Source: Ashinkailepas kermadecensis (Eukaryota > Arthropoda > Thecostraca > Neolepadidae). From it: 64,000 bases of DNA. This document shows positions 23,271 to 34,375 of the stretch, piece after piece. Under the pieces are notes generated by a model. The model had not been told where the DNA came from, did no database searches, and saw only the letters and a program-made list of their open reading frames with translations. Location of the stretch: contig JAOTOM010005148.1 of assembly GCA_034440615.1 (NCBI GenBank), forward strand, positions 410,001-474,000. The letters run 5' to 3'. Position numbers and translations under genes: made by a program. The first letter of the stretch is position 1. Each line of letters starts with the position of its first letter.

Positions 23271-24406
23271 CCGTTCGATGTAAAGTAATCGTCAGCACAA
23301 AGCTGAAGAGCGAGCTACATTGTAACATACCGGTCAAAGGTAGTTGCTGGGACGTTTTAGTTATGAGAGTCCTCTCTCTACCACCAACATTTCGTATTAT
23401 TTTACAGGCAATGCATTTTGTAGCAAGTGCAATTGCGGTTGCAATTGCATTTATATTTAGCAACAGGAGCAAAAGTATGCAACGTTCCTGTTAGTCGCCT
23501 GCAATACAGTGCTAATCCGTCCGTTTGGTCTTGGACAGGTCTCGTCTGAGGAACAATGATTAGGGGCTAACAAAGCATAGCACGTCTCGGAAGATTTCTG
23601 AAGCCACTTGCACATCTAGCTATTCACTCCTTATCCTCGTGAGCAAGTTCTGGCACGATCGTTAGTCGCACTGCGATTGGCAGACCCCGTTAAGCTACAT
23701 TAAAACAATGTGCGACTGTGGCGGAACAATGCAAGCCAGGGCAAAGAAGCCAATATGTTCATGTTTAACAGGACAGTATGACACTTCACACCAGTTAGTT
23801 GCAGTTAGGCATTTTCTCGTCAAGCTGAACAATTCATTGCAATACTTACCTCACGAGCACATAGGAAGCTACACATATTGGTGCCTGCGGTAATATTTTA
23901 TGCAAATATTATCAGCATAGATTCCGAGGCTGGCCACACCTCGGACCAGTAAGCATAAGCGCACTCTTATGATACTCGGTATGCTACCACCGCCATCTAT
24001 CGTTCTGACGAACCCGTCCATCTGTTCCACAGTCGCGTGTCTTGCATCGCAATAAGCTGGATGCTGGCTGATATGCGAGCGGCGGGCTACGAGGATAGCA
24101 CGTTCACAGCACGAGGGAACACCGGACCTGTACAGTGTTCTGGTGGATGCTTTGAACTGTGCGTGCCACCGTCACTCCGGTGTCAGGGATCAGGCAGGCC
24201 AGCATCAGTCGCGACGCAGGTGTGTACAGTGCGGTGCAGAGGTACTCGTCATAGTGCCGTTTGATCCACTGCGACACAACACAATCGATTATGAGGCGCA
24301 AGTGTGTGCTGCGATGTGTCGTGGTCGTTCCACCGCAGCTGCCGACTGCTTTGTTCGCCATGTGGTGCATCTCACAGCTGGTGGTCGGTGAGATACGTCA
24401 TAAGAT
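23271..24406. other. Intergenic DNA, nothing recognised
   Basis: AT-rich with no domain, repeat array or RNA gene that I can support. Confidence 0.5.
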
Positions 24407-24492
24407 GCACGGGTGAGTCCGTCCGTCCCGGTGAGTCCGAGACCGTCCCGGTGAGTCCGAGACCGTCCCGGTGAGTCCGAGACCGTCCTCGG
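24407..24492. repeat. 20-bp tandem repeat, 4 units
   Basis: The unit is CCGGTGAGTCCGAGACCGTC. Each unit contains GTGAGT, the splice-donor consensus. Confidence 0.85.
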
Positions 24493-24671
24493 ACATACAG
24501 ATAGGTATTCAATGCAGTGCAGTCGAGATCCTGCAGGCTCGTGCGAGTGCCGTCGTGTACGCATGGACGTGCCTCTGCTGGATGTGCCTCTGCCTGCCGA
24601 CCGACGCCTGGGGGCTGATCACGTGATCGGGGCCATCTGTGGGTGAGGACAGTGGCCGGCAGGTGCTTGAA

Positions 24672-24950
24672 AGGCGCGTGGTGTCGGATCTCGTCGTGCG
24701 TGGTGTCGGATCTCGTCGACGAGGTGTCGGTTCTCGTCGTGTGTGGGTCGGATCTCGTCTCGCGTGGTGTCGGATCTCGTCGTGCGTGGTGTCGGATCTC
24801 GTCGTGCGTGGTGTCGGATCTCGTCGGCGTGGTGTCGGATCTCGTTGGTGGTGTCCGCGGTTCTTCTCGTACGTGGTATCGGATCTTGTCGCACGTGGTT
24901 TGCGACCTCGTCGAGCGTAGTGCTGGATCTCGCCGTGCGTGATGTGCTTT
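24672..24950. repeat. 22-bp tandem array, about 12 degenerate units
   Basis: The unit resembles GTGTCGGATCTCGTCGTGCG. On the minus strand it reads as repeating RSDTTHDEIRHHAR-like peptides, which I treat as a by-product. Confidence 0.85.
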
Positions 24951-25198
24951 CGCCGCCCAGCACTCACTAAGTGCTATTTTGGACTCGGTTGGTTTGATTA
25001 GATTCAAATCCAACCCCTCTTGATCCTGAGATCACCACCCGTTAAGGCAACTTCAGATCGCTGCATGACTTAAATCCATCAAGATCAAGATCTCGGAAAG
25101 CAGATCGGTAGGTGGTCGACGTGAAATGCATAGAGCGGCCAGTTCGGGATTGAAATGTGCGGCGTTTGTGTTGGACTGTTGAGATTCGGGACAGACCA

Positions 25199-25256
25199 CG
25201 ACCACCATGTCAATCATCATCGTCATCACCATCATCATCATCGCCATCACCATCAG
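25199..25256. repeat. Imperfect (ATC)n microsatellite
   Basis: About 58 bp of CATCATCGTCATCACC-type triplets. Confidence 0.9.
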
Positions 25257-25656
25257 GCTCACGTCCTGCAAACTGCAAGTTCACGTAAGCGTCGCTAATA
25301 ACACACCAGCGAACGTTATTCAGCCAGGTTTCGGGCTGTGTGGCGTTGCTCGATCCTGTGGCCGAAATGGTCTGTCAGTCCCTTGCGTGATGTGGGGATC
25401 AATATCACTTTTCTCTAATGTTTTTTTTCTAGAATATTTTCAATGCCGGTCAAGTAAAGACTTTGAAAATTGCAATAACATTCCACAATGAATGCGCAAA
25501 CATTATCTCCAGCAATGATAATCCGGTATATCAAAGTCCTGACGTTATGAAAAGTCAAAGATAAGTCGCGACTTCGTCTCAAAGCGTTTTTTAAGCACAT
25601 CGAAACATCCACTGCCGAAAACCACAAATGGCATGGTCAAAAATATGACAGGATTA

Positions 25657-25734
25657 CTCATACACACACATACACACACACACACACACACATACACACT
25701 ATCTCTATATATATACATACACACACACACACAC

Positions 25735-25769
<35 letters not shown>
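25657..25769. repeat. (CA)n and (TA)n compound microsatellite
   Basis: Two blocks of ACACAC and a block of TATATA, separated by short spacers. Confidence 0.95.
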
Positions 25770-25771
<2 letters not shown>

Positions 25772-25799
25772 TTCGTACACGGATGATCAACAGAAAGGG

Positions 25800-27164
25800 A
25801 GAAGTGATGTCACGTTAGATCACCAGGGAAACTGGAAAAAGTTTGGAGATTTTTCCGTTCGTTCATAAAAATGTGTCCTCCAATGGGGTTCCGGATTTCA
25901 CGTAAATATCGGGTCAGGTCACTGATACATGACATAAAATGTCCCTAGAATATCAGGTACTGCAGGGCATTCTGGAGGCTAAAATACCAAGTATGACGAG
26001 ATAGATATGATTGAACAAGCGCTTCCTAGAATGTTGTGCGTACCAATTTAGTTTATGATGTCATTAGGTGACATATTTGGAGTTTATGCTTTTGGTTTAG
26101 GTTGGAAATACTTACAAAATATTGAGGAAATAAACCTTGTAAGTGGACCTTTTCTCAAGATTCTAAAACAAATGGATAAAAACAGTTTGTGTTTGGCTAG
26201 TGCTACTTATTTCGTTCACCATCGTTCACTGAGCACCATCTGCATCGCCGATTTGGACAGCTCACATATTCCCTGGAACTTGAGAATGACCTGATGTGCG
26301 CGGCTTTCATGCTGCTTTTTCCTGTCATGGTAGAAGGCTACGTCTTCAGCTTGCGTATTACTGACATTGAAGCAAGAAACCACATTTGCTTTACGACCAT
26401 GGTTTGATAACTGCGGAGATGACAGCGTCACTGATACCCCGACACTGGCCTGCTTGATCCGAGTTGGAATGTTAACCAAAAAAGCTCGACCGAATCGTTC
26501 CAAATAGCCCTGAAACTTCGAGGAGGAAACTATGTTATGCTGTTTCCCCTGCACTCGTTTTAACCTAACTTGGATTCAAATTGAGTGCGAAATCAAAATA
26601 TCCCTGGTATTGTGAGGGGTCGAACATTCTGCCACACTGCGAGGATTAACACGCGCACCGGAAGTTGGTGCGGAATCCGCCCCTTCCTCCTGCCCTTCGA
26701 GGATATCTCAAATGGCTGGGAATATTGCAATGAAATCTTGGGACTTCGTTTACAAATTGATCCGCGCATCCTCTGCAAAGAAGAACAAATCGAAATCTCG
26801 AAATCCCTTGGTAAATATAGGAACTGCGGGGTGCAAAGTCGACCGACTGGTCACCGAGCGTTGAAGGTCCCAAAGGTTTCGTCGGTGCGGTGTGGTGGCC
26901 TATCTCAGCATCATTTCAGCCTCAAGGCATTGCCCTAGAGTTGTGAAATGTATAATGACGTGAGATCACTACAGCAGTCATCTACCCTCCGAATTGTGTG
27001 CTTCTAGCTTCAGTAGTTTCAGAGATCAGCGGAGGGGTAGGGGGAGAGCTACATGAGAGGTACTCCGGCGCGCGTATTAAGAAACAGCCCGTGACGATGA
27101 AAGCCGAACAGGCGGCGAGGTGATGCATTATGTGTCATGCAGTGATTACATATTGATGACCAAT
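25800..27164. other. Intergenic DNA, nothing recognised
   Basis: Frames of up to about 117 codons on both strands (26216-26938) lack any motif that I know. Confidence 0.45.
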
Positions 27165-27172
27165 AGGTGGCA

Positions 27173-27325
27173 GCAGTGGCGCAACCAGGACTTTCTGATA
27201 CGGGGACCAACCCCGAAAACCATTTTCTTACAATGGAGAAAAGACATTTAGTATTTCTTGAACTAGCGTATTTTTGTTAGTGAGGGGGAAGCCCTGCCCC
27301 ACCCCCCACCTTTGGCTGCGCCTCT
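27173..27325 (+). mobile_element. hAT-like MITE with perfect 8-bp target duplication
   Basis: AGGTGGCA occurs exactly at 27165-27172 and 27326-27333. The 153-bp insert starts GCAGTGGCGCAACCAGGA and ends TTTGGCTGCGCCTCT, imperfect inverted ends of the CAGNGGCGNAGCCA type. Eight-bp duplications and CAG-starting ends are typical of hAT elements. It has no coding capacity. Confidence 0.8.
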
Positions 27326-28498
27326 AGGTGGCACGAGGCTCCAGAAAATGTCAAGTCATACAAACGTCTGCACAAACAATAGGCAACCACAACCATTGGC
27401 AGATTACTCAAGCGACATTGCAGTCTCTCAGCCGAGATACTTGAAGGCGTGATCTTCTTGAATGTGCACAAAGTGTATGCTTGTAATCATTAGGAATGGG
27501 CAACATCATTGAACAGTGCGTGACTTTTGTGCAAGCCGGTGGCGGCGTGTAGCATCCTGTGTTCGCCGATTATAAAAACACTTTAACTGAAATTAAATTC
27601 AGCTACTACAACCGACAGCTCCAACCAAGCAACTGGGCGTACCGCCTATCACATGCATCGCCACACCCTTCGCCCCCGAGTGACCGCGTCCAACTCACCG
27701 AAAACATGCGCGGAGCCCGCGCGTGTAACCACCGATCCAACAGCAGCGGCCCGAATGGGAAATACACCTGGTTGTGGCTAGATGGCAGCACACAACATTG
27801 ACAGTAAAGCGATGCACTACACGGCGTATTCGTTTTTTTAACGATAAAGTGGGGCTTACGTCTTTCAGTTTTTTTTTCGCACCGCTCAAGAAGCACCAAA
27901 GCGCAACCATGGACAATATGAATGATTATGAGCTTTGTCAGAAGTCTGAGAAAATATAATGGCGCATAATAATCAAGAGCAGCCTGCTTTTAGCCAGGTC
28001 AGTCAATCCCCCACAGTATGCAGACGACGTTGATCACATAACGGTCGCCTAGTAAATGTCAAGCCCTATCATCATCATCGGACAATGATATTTGGTCCTC
28101 AAAACATTGTATGATTATCCCTGGCAGGCGGAGTTCTGCAGTGGCTTTAGCGAAGTGTTGATGCCTGTCGGAGTATCAGAAGCATGCGGTGATGCAAAAT
28201 TACGTACTGGTGAGCTGGCTAGGTCGTGTTCATGTGGTGGGGACAATCGGAGATGAGCCAGGTTCTGATCCTGTTCGCATTCGTGGTCAGATTTAGTAAT
28301 GCATGGGCCGATGCATTCTCCCATTGGCTATGATCTCATGCAGAGGTGTACGCTTAAGTCGTCTGGCATGAACAGCAGCTACCAGCAGTTCCAAAATCGA
28401 GATTCCGGCCGTTTCCAATCAGGCATAAAGCTGGAGCCCAACCACAGGTCGATGGCCGAGCCTGGTTTGTTGATGTCCTAGTCTGTTTGCAACTCGGA

Positions 28499-28512
28499 CA
28501 GGTGTACAATGT
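28499..28512 (+). repeat. Target-site duplication, left copy, of the tRNA-derived SINE
   Basis: CAGGTGTACAATGT, identical to 28661-28674 on the other side of the SINE. Confidence 0.8.
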
Positions 28513-28660
28513 GGGGACGAGTGGTCAGGGGTAAGATGTGTCTCACAATCGAAAGTTGTGGGTTCGATTCTCACCTGTCGCTTTTTTTCCCCCGGAACAA
28601 TCGGCGTGAGAGATTGGCGACGCTACATGACTCAAGGACGGTCGTAAACCAATAACCAAC
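28513..28660 (+). mobile_element. tRNA-derived SINE flanked by a 14-bp target-site duplication
   Basis: CAGGTGTACAATGT occurs exactly at 28499-28512 and 28661-28674, bracketing 148 bp. The insert has an A-box-like GTGGTCAGGGGTAAG (from 28521) and a B-box GGTTCGATTCTC (28561-28572) with a T-arm-like stem. A T-run/C-run, a non-tRNA body and a short tail (AACCAATAACCAAC) follow. The anticodon and T arms overlap, so it cannot be a working tRNA. The exact flanking repeat marks it as a retroposed SINE. Confidence 0.8.
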
Positions 28661-28674
28661 CAGGTGTACAATGT
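28661..28674 (+). repeat. Target-site duplication, right copy, of the tRNA-derived SINE
   Basis: CAGGTGTACAATGT, identical to 28499-28512. Confidence 0.8.
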
Positions 28675-29374
28675 TGTCACGAATGCACTGGTGATCAGAA
28701 TTACCAGATCCGATCCGGACCGGCAGTCAGCTGGGTGTTACGTAGAGACTATCGCTCCTGCGGAGGCGACCATCATCATGAATCTTACTGGATGATTTCG
28801 TGTCTGCAAAACTGACGTGACGACCATAATTCCCATAGAAATGGCAGCAAAGTCTCAGTACCAGTCTCCCACTGGATTCGGTGCTGCCAGGTTTGCGCAA
28901 CGGATAGCCCCGATCAATAATGTGTATCAGCGTTAGTACATTTATTGATATCTACAAATATCAATTCGCAGCACCAATACCCGATGATAGGGCTATAATA
29001 TTGCCATCGACTCGCCAGCAATCATAGTCAGACTTGCACTGCAATGCGAGACTACCCGCTCCATCTCATTTACCAAAGTTGCATATTGACACGCACGGCG
29101 AATGGAGGTGGGCGGTCGAAATTCATCCAAATGTTTTTTTTTTTAATAACGGCAAATAAACTCATCCTCACCACTTTCCACGTTATATTTGCACGATTTG
29201 ACCATACGCCACTTTTGACAGCCGAGTTGATATGCGCCGCAAGAGCAACTGATGCAAGGTAAGGCGCATATTATATTGTATATAATATATGCACGCGCAA
29301 GGCGCGTTCTTGCACGCACGCATCTCCATCCTGACGATGAACTCGCCCCAGCACTAGCACGCAACATGCGACCG

Positions 29375-30160
29375 CTACCGCTCGATCTCGGCGTTGGTCC
29401 ACACCCTGGTGACCTCATCGAGTTCATTAAGCCGGTCGACCAGCGCGTCGTGCAGCTCGGCATGCTGGCCGGACAGCGGCACCGTCACCTGCGGCACGTA
29501 CAGCACCTCCGCCTGCCGCACCGTGTAGCCGTGCCGCGCCAGCGCCTTCCGCACGGCCGGCACGTCGGCCACGTCGGCCGAGAAGACCAGCACCGGGTCG
29601 TCGGCGTCGGCGTCCGTGTCGCGCTCCACGTCCTCGGCGCCGGCGTCGATGGCGTGCTCGACGGCGGCCTCCAGGTCGGCGGCGTCCGTCACCACCACGC
29701 CGCGCCGGCCGAACGCGTGCCGCGCCGGGCCGAGGCGGGTGCGGTGCCGGCGCAGGAAGATGGTGATGTCGTTGACGCAGCGGCGGTAGTTGTCGGTGAG
29801 CACCTCCACCACCAGGCAGGCGCCGGCCGGGCCGGTCAGCTCCACCATGCCCGGCTGCGCGTTCCCGCGGTCGCGCTCGGCGCCGCGCAGCACGCCCTGG
29901 ATGGTCGAGTTGGGCATGTTGACGGCGCGCGCCTGCTCGATCAGGTTCTCCAGGCGCAGGTTGGACGCCGGGTCGGCGCCGGCCTCCACCACGGCCGTGC
30001 GCATCAGCTTGGTGAGCCGGTTGAACTTGAGCGAGCGCTGGTGATCCTTGGCGCCCTTGATGTGCCTGATGTTGGACCACTTGTTGTGGCCGGCCGGGCG
30101 GCGCGGCACCTGCACGGCTCTCCGCACCGACAGCAGCTGCCACACTCGACACCACATCAT
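29375..30160 (-). CDS. TACO1: TACO1 (YebC/DUF28 family), mitochondrial translational activator of COX1
   Basis: TACO1 acts in the mitochondrial matrix and promotes translation, classically of the COX1 mRNA; that role is taken from the family. The 261-aa protein starts MMWCRVWQLLSVRR, an Arg-containing, acid-poor N-terminus fitting a targeting peptide, then the family signature AGHNKWSNIRHIKGAKD (23-39). Further matches are ENLIEQARAVNMPNSTIQ, GPAGACLVVEVLTDNYRRC, RHAFGRRGVVV and AIDAGAEDVE, all in family order. The GHNKWS form and RHAF..RGV segment look eukaryotic rather than bacterial. The frame is open to 30310, but the upstream residues are hydrophobic and atypical, so I chose the MetMet pair at 30155-30160. 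The whole CDS is in one exon, with very high G+C at third positions. Candidate minus-strand poly(A) signals lie near 29142 (ATTAAA, running into an A-tract) and 28941 (AATAAA). Confidence 0.9.
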   Translation of the reverse strand: MMWCRVWQLLSVRRAVQVPRRPAGHNKWSNIRHIKGAKDHQRSLKFNRLTKLMRTAVVEAGADPASNLRLENLIEQARAVNMPNSTIQGVLRGAERDRGNAQPGMVELTGPAGACLVVEVLTDNYRRCVNDITIFLRRHRTRLGPARHAFGRRGVVVTDAADLEAAVEHAIDAGAEDVERDTDADADDPVLVFSADVADVPAVRKALARHGYTVRQAEVLYVPQVTVPLSGQHAELHDALVDRLNELDEVTRVWTNAEIER

Positions 30161-32344
30161 CGCCGTCGGCCGGTGGGCTTCAGCATATGATGCCCATTCT
30201 GGAATAGATGCCGGGATAATTAGTATCGCTAAAATAAGAGCCAGTTTGCAACACCCATGGAACAGGCATGACTTCCGAGGAAGCGTAAACATTAAACAAC
30301 TTGGCATCAAACGTTTCTCTTCACCAATACTATATTTCTCCGTAACACGCAGTCAATTACAATTCTGTGCACATCAAATTAGCGGTATTAACCTAAAAGG
30401 CATTACACTAGTGCAATGAAAAGTGTCAGCCACTAATATTGGATGTGTGGGAATAATTTTCACATTTCACAACATTGCCAGCACTTTCTCACAAAAAGAC
30501 CACCACCCTTTGCAATCGCACAGCGGAAGCAATATCGGAGTCGCGAGCTCGGATCCACATATCACCAAACTATCCTCGTTGGATGTACACAAGCAAGCAG
30601 GACCCAAAGAAGCAATGCTGAGGTGGATAATATTCCTCTGCATTACTGAATTCTCGGCTAGGTGAACTGAAAACGTTAAAACAAAATTCGAGAACGCTAT
30701 TGTTGTAGACTGCAGAGTGCAAGTGCAGCAGTAACAAATTGTTTAATTATCACATGACCAAGGCAGCTTCTAGGTAAAGCCAAAGGTGTACAATATTCTG
30801 GACAAAGAAGGAATGAACTGACCAATGTGGAATTTAAGCAAAACAGTCACACCTCAAACATGGTGACCAATGTCCAGTGCCTACACTCATAGGGAAACAA
30901 ATTCAAGTCATTACTGTTCCAATGCAAAGTTTATGTCAATAACCCCTCCATTAGTTCAAGGTGTACACATACATGCATAACATACCAGCATATTGTGGAA
31001 ATCCACAAAGGCAAATTACATGCAGAAATTGGTGAATGCAATTCTGAGCAAAAAGAACAAATTTGATGTTGCAGATCTCCAGAGACCAAACACAACAGTG
31101 TTAAAATAATGGTTTTTCGTTCGGTGTGAGATGTCGGAACGAGCACGGTAGGATGTCAAAATTTGCCATGGAATCAGTGTCATTTCAATTACTTTTCATG
31201 TCTGACACTCAAATTTCAGCCAATGGTGCACTTATGACTATACCTTCATAAGTTGTTTTGATATTCATAATTTAGGAAGAGACATATTGGGGATAGCAAG
31301 AAAAAATACCTATGCTATACAATGGCACTGCATGCCATATCGCATTATGAATAATCCCTTTGCCTGAAATTGCATTGTGAAATGTTCGTGTATCACCATC
31401 CTTATTGAGAGCATGATCATGATACTTATAAACAAGGTACTGTTAGAAAGGAGACAGGAAGAACTCATAAGCATGCATGGAGAAGCAGGATGTCGATACT
31501 TCTTGGAGAAGGATGTTGATTGAGTGTTCAGAAAGTGGTATAGTCCACCCTATTTCATGAATTACTTAACACTGAAACACAACATGGACAAAACAACAAT
31601 GATGGGCACCACACATTTATCAGAGACTGTACCACTATTTTCAATAGCTGTGAGCAGTTGCAGATGAGGGCAATGTCACCAGAGAAAACTACAGCAAAAT
31701 AAAAACATCAAATAAACAATTGACATAAATTGGGCACACTTCATCTTTAAAAAAAGCACTAACCCACACAAAATGTGTATCAGTGCGTGAGATTCACGGT
31801 AGTAAGATGATCGTCTTGAACAGAGGTTATTTTAAAGAAATGGCCACAGACTGGTTTGAATAGTGAACAAAATTCCAGGCTGTCTAGCTGAGTTTGCTGC
31901 CACAAATGGCATCAGGGCAGCACTAAGGCATTCACGGCAGCATCAAATCAATTTCTGCATTATGTGCAGGCTTCACACATGCTGCCATATGTTACAACCT
32001 GAACACTTTTTAGCTTGATGACATCACAAGTCAAGATATTTATGACATTACAACAAGAGAGCTGCAGACAAAAGCCAAGGGGAGGAATGCTGCAGAGGTG
32101 CATCCAGGAACTCTGTAAAACGGTGACAAAAGTTGCATAGGTGCACCCAGATACTGGGGGAAGGATGGCGCACTCATGAGGCAGGACACCAGCAGGGATG
32201 GTGGGCATTGGTCTCACAAGTTGATTGATGTCATATAGCACTGCCAATTTCTCAAGACGATTGGTTGCTAGTGAAGAGTAGCAACAGATGTGACTCAAAC
32301 CCACAACTTTTTGGTTTGGAAACTGAACCTTACCCCTAAACTAC
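30161..32344. other. AT-rich DNA upstream of TACO1, nothing recognised
   Basis: The TACO1 promoter should lie just above 30160, but there is no CpG-rich block or TATA box that I trust. The remainder has no domain or clear repeat. Confidence 0.45.
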
Positions 32345-32379
32345 TCATCTTCCTCCCCCAGGGTAGCTACAATGGCACA

Positions 32380-34208
32380 CTCAAGAGAGGAGGCTGCAGA
32401 TGCAAAGCTCGGGGTAGGAATGCTGCAGAGGAATTCCAAGGAATTTCATTCTTACATACAACACCAGAAAATCGGCAGAACATCCCTGAGGCCATTGAGG
32501 GGAATCCAACTGATGGACTAACAAGTGACTGCCAGGAAATGGCTGCAATATTTGCAGGGGAATTTTCCTCAGTTTACTGCAAGGGAAGACTAGAAAACCC
32601 AGCCCCACACCAAACCACTGAAACAGTGCTGCAGAGCATTGATATTACTGAAGCTGAGGTGCTCAACATTTTGAGTCAGGTTGATGGATCCTCCAGCATG
32701 GGCTCTGATGAGGTCCACCCTCAGTTAATTGTATCTTGCTGTGAGGAGCTTGTAAAACCATTTTTCATAATTTTTAACTCATCTCTTTCTACTGGACGTC
32801 TTCCTGATAGTTGGAAAACTTCACAAGTTATTCCCATTTTTAAAAAGGGTTCAAGGCATGATCCACTAAATTATCACCCAGTGAGTCTTACTTCTGTCCC
32901 ATGTAAAATTCTGGAATGTGTAATTGTTGAGAAGCTTGCAGAATATTTGGAAGTCCATCACTTGCTGGACCAAGGACAATTTGGCTTCTGCCGTGGATGT
33001 TCCGACATATGAGGATGCAATGTCTACTGCTAACATATGAGACTGTCTCTACCTGGCTAGATGAGGGCTATATGGTGGATGTAATTTTCTTTGATTTTTC
33101 AAAGGCATTTGATGTTGTTAATCATGTGCTGCTACTAACAAAACTGAGAGCTTTGGGAATTTCAGAGATAATCCTCACCTGGATCCAAAATTTTATCTGT
33201 GGGAGGGAAATGAAAGTGCTTGTCTCTGGCTCTTCCAGCAAACCAAAGAATGTTCTAAGTGGAGTACCTCAGGGCTCTATACTAGGTCCTGTGTTATTCT
33301 TGATTTATGTGAATTATGTACCTCATGGAATACACTCCCAGTTCAAGGTTTTGCAAATGACCATAAAGATATACATACAACTGAAGTACAAATCTGCCAC
33401 AGAACTGCTGGCCAGCATTTCACAGGGTCAAAAAGACATTGATACACTGGTTAGTACTGCCAAGTCATGGGAACTAGCAATGAACTCCAAGAAATGTGTA
33501 GTTCCCAAAGCACACTGTGGTTCATAGGACTGGAAAATTCTTGGCCCTTATGTACATTATTACCTAGATGGATTTCAGGTAAGCTTTGCTGAGATGCACA
33601 CTGACCTAGGTATCACAGTAGATAAACACTTGCATTTCCATCAACACATTGCTGGTATAGTACAGAAAGCTGGAAGTCTGGCCAGCAACCTACTAAGTTC
33701 TACTTTATGTCGTTCTCCTGAATTTATGAAAGCCCTGTACATTACTCATGTCAGGCCTCTTTTGGAGTTTGCATCATGTGTTTGGAATACAGGTTACATA
33801 GGTGATTTAAGGCGACTAGAATCAGTACAGAGAAGGTGGACACGAAACATAGAGGGGATGGAAGGTCTGGATTATGGTGCCAGATTACAGAAACTAGGTC
33901 TGTACTCGGTGCAAGGTAGACTGATTTGAGCAGACATTATAAAATGTTGGAAGATTTTTCATGGCCATTCTGCCATTAAGATCCCTGACATGTTTGTGCT
34001 GGCACCATTGGTGAACACACGTGGACACTCACTGAAATTGGCTCACAGGCGTGCATCAGTGGATTGTAGGAAGATATTTTTTAGCCTCAGATGCTGTGCC
34101 ACTTGGAACTCATTGCCTGATGATGTAGTAGCCTTAACGGACCTGGGTGCATTTAAAGCTGCATTGCACTCAAATCTCTGCACATTGTTATATGAATATA
34201 CTGAATAG
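32380..34208 (+). pseudogene. Broken CR1/L2-type reverse transcriptase ORF
   Basis: Pieces lie in order in different frames. The first (to 33012) has PDSWKTSQVIPIFKKGS and LNYHPVSLTSVPCKILE. The second (about 32997-33527) has VDVIFFDFSKAFDVVNH and SGVPQGSILGPVLFLIYVN. The third (33594-33929) has ITHVRPLLEFASCVWNTGY and LRRLESVQRRWT. The fourth (33990-34208) has NTRGHSLKL and CCATWNSLPDDVV, the usual C-terminus. Frameshifts near 33000 and 33350 and stops between pieces show it is dead. The catalytic FADD motif reads FAND at about 33350, a second loss. Confidence 0.85.
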
Positions 34209-34259
34209 ATTAACCATGATAATATACTAATCAAACTTGAAGAGTAGCTATACTTCTCT

Positions 34260-34375
34260 ATATTCAGAATATAGAGATCTCTATATATCTCTACATTCAA
34301 TCTCTGTATTCAATCTCTATATTCAATCTCTGTATTCAATCTCTATATTCAATCTCTATATTCTCTTTTTCAGAA
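34260..34375. repeat. 13-bp tandem tail of the CR1/L2-like element
   Basis: Units such as AATCTCTGTATTC and AATCTCTATATTC repeat about six times. The array is preceded by the palindrome CTCTATATTC-A-GAATATAGAG. Confidence 0.85.

Larger units (their letters stand above)
32345..34375 (+). mobile_element. CR1/L2-like non-LTR retrotransposon, degenerate, with microsatellite tail
   Basis: Reverse transcriptase homology is continuous from about 32440 to 34208, and is followed by a short tandem repeat (about 34260-34375) of 13-bp units related to CAATCTCTATATT. CR1, L2 and related clades often end in a short microsatellite rather than poly(A). No RNase H domain follows the RT. The 5' half (endonuclease, ORF1) is missing. 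Confidence 0.8.

Noticed and set aside
28513..28582. Functional tRNA gene (Phe-like GAA loop)
   Set aside because: The anticodon stem and T stem overlap and the acceptor ends do not pair; a SINE head explains it better.
29252..30190. 312-codon plus-strand frame and 242-codon minus-strand frame over TACO1
   Set aside because: Both are shadows of the GC3-rich TACO1 CDS; only the TACO1 frame shows family motifs.
30161..30310. Extending TACO1 to the ATG at 30310
   Set aside because: The extra 50 residues are hydrophobic and unlike a mitochondrial targeting peptide; the MetMet at 30155-30160 leads directly into an Arg-containing presequence.
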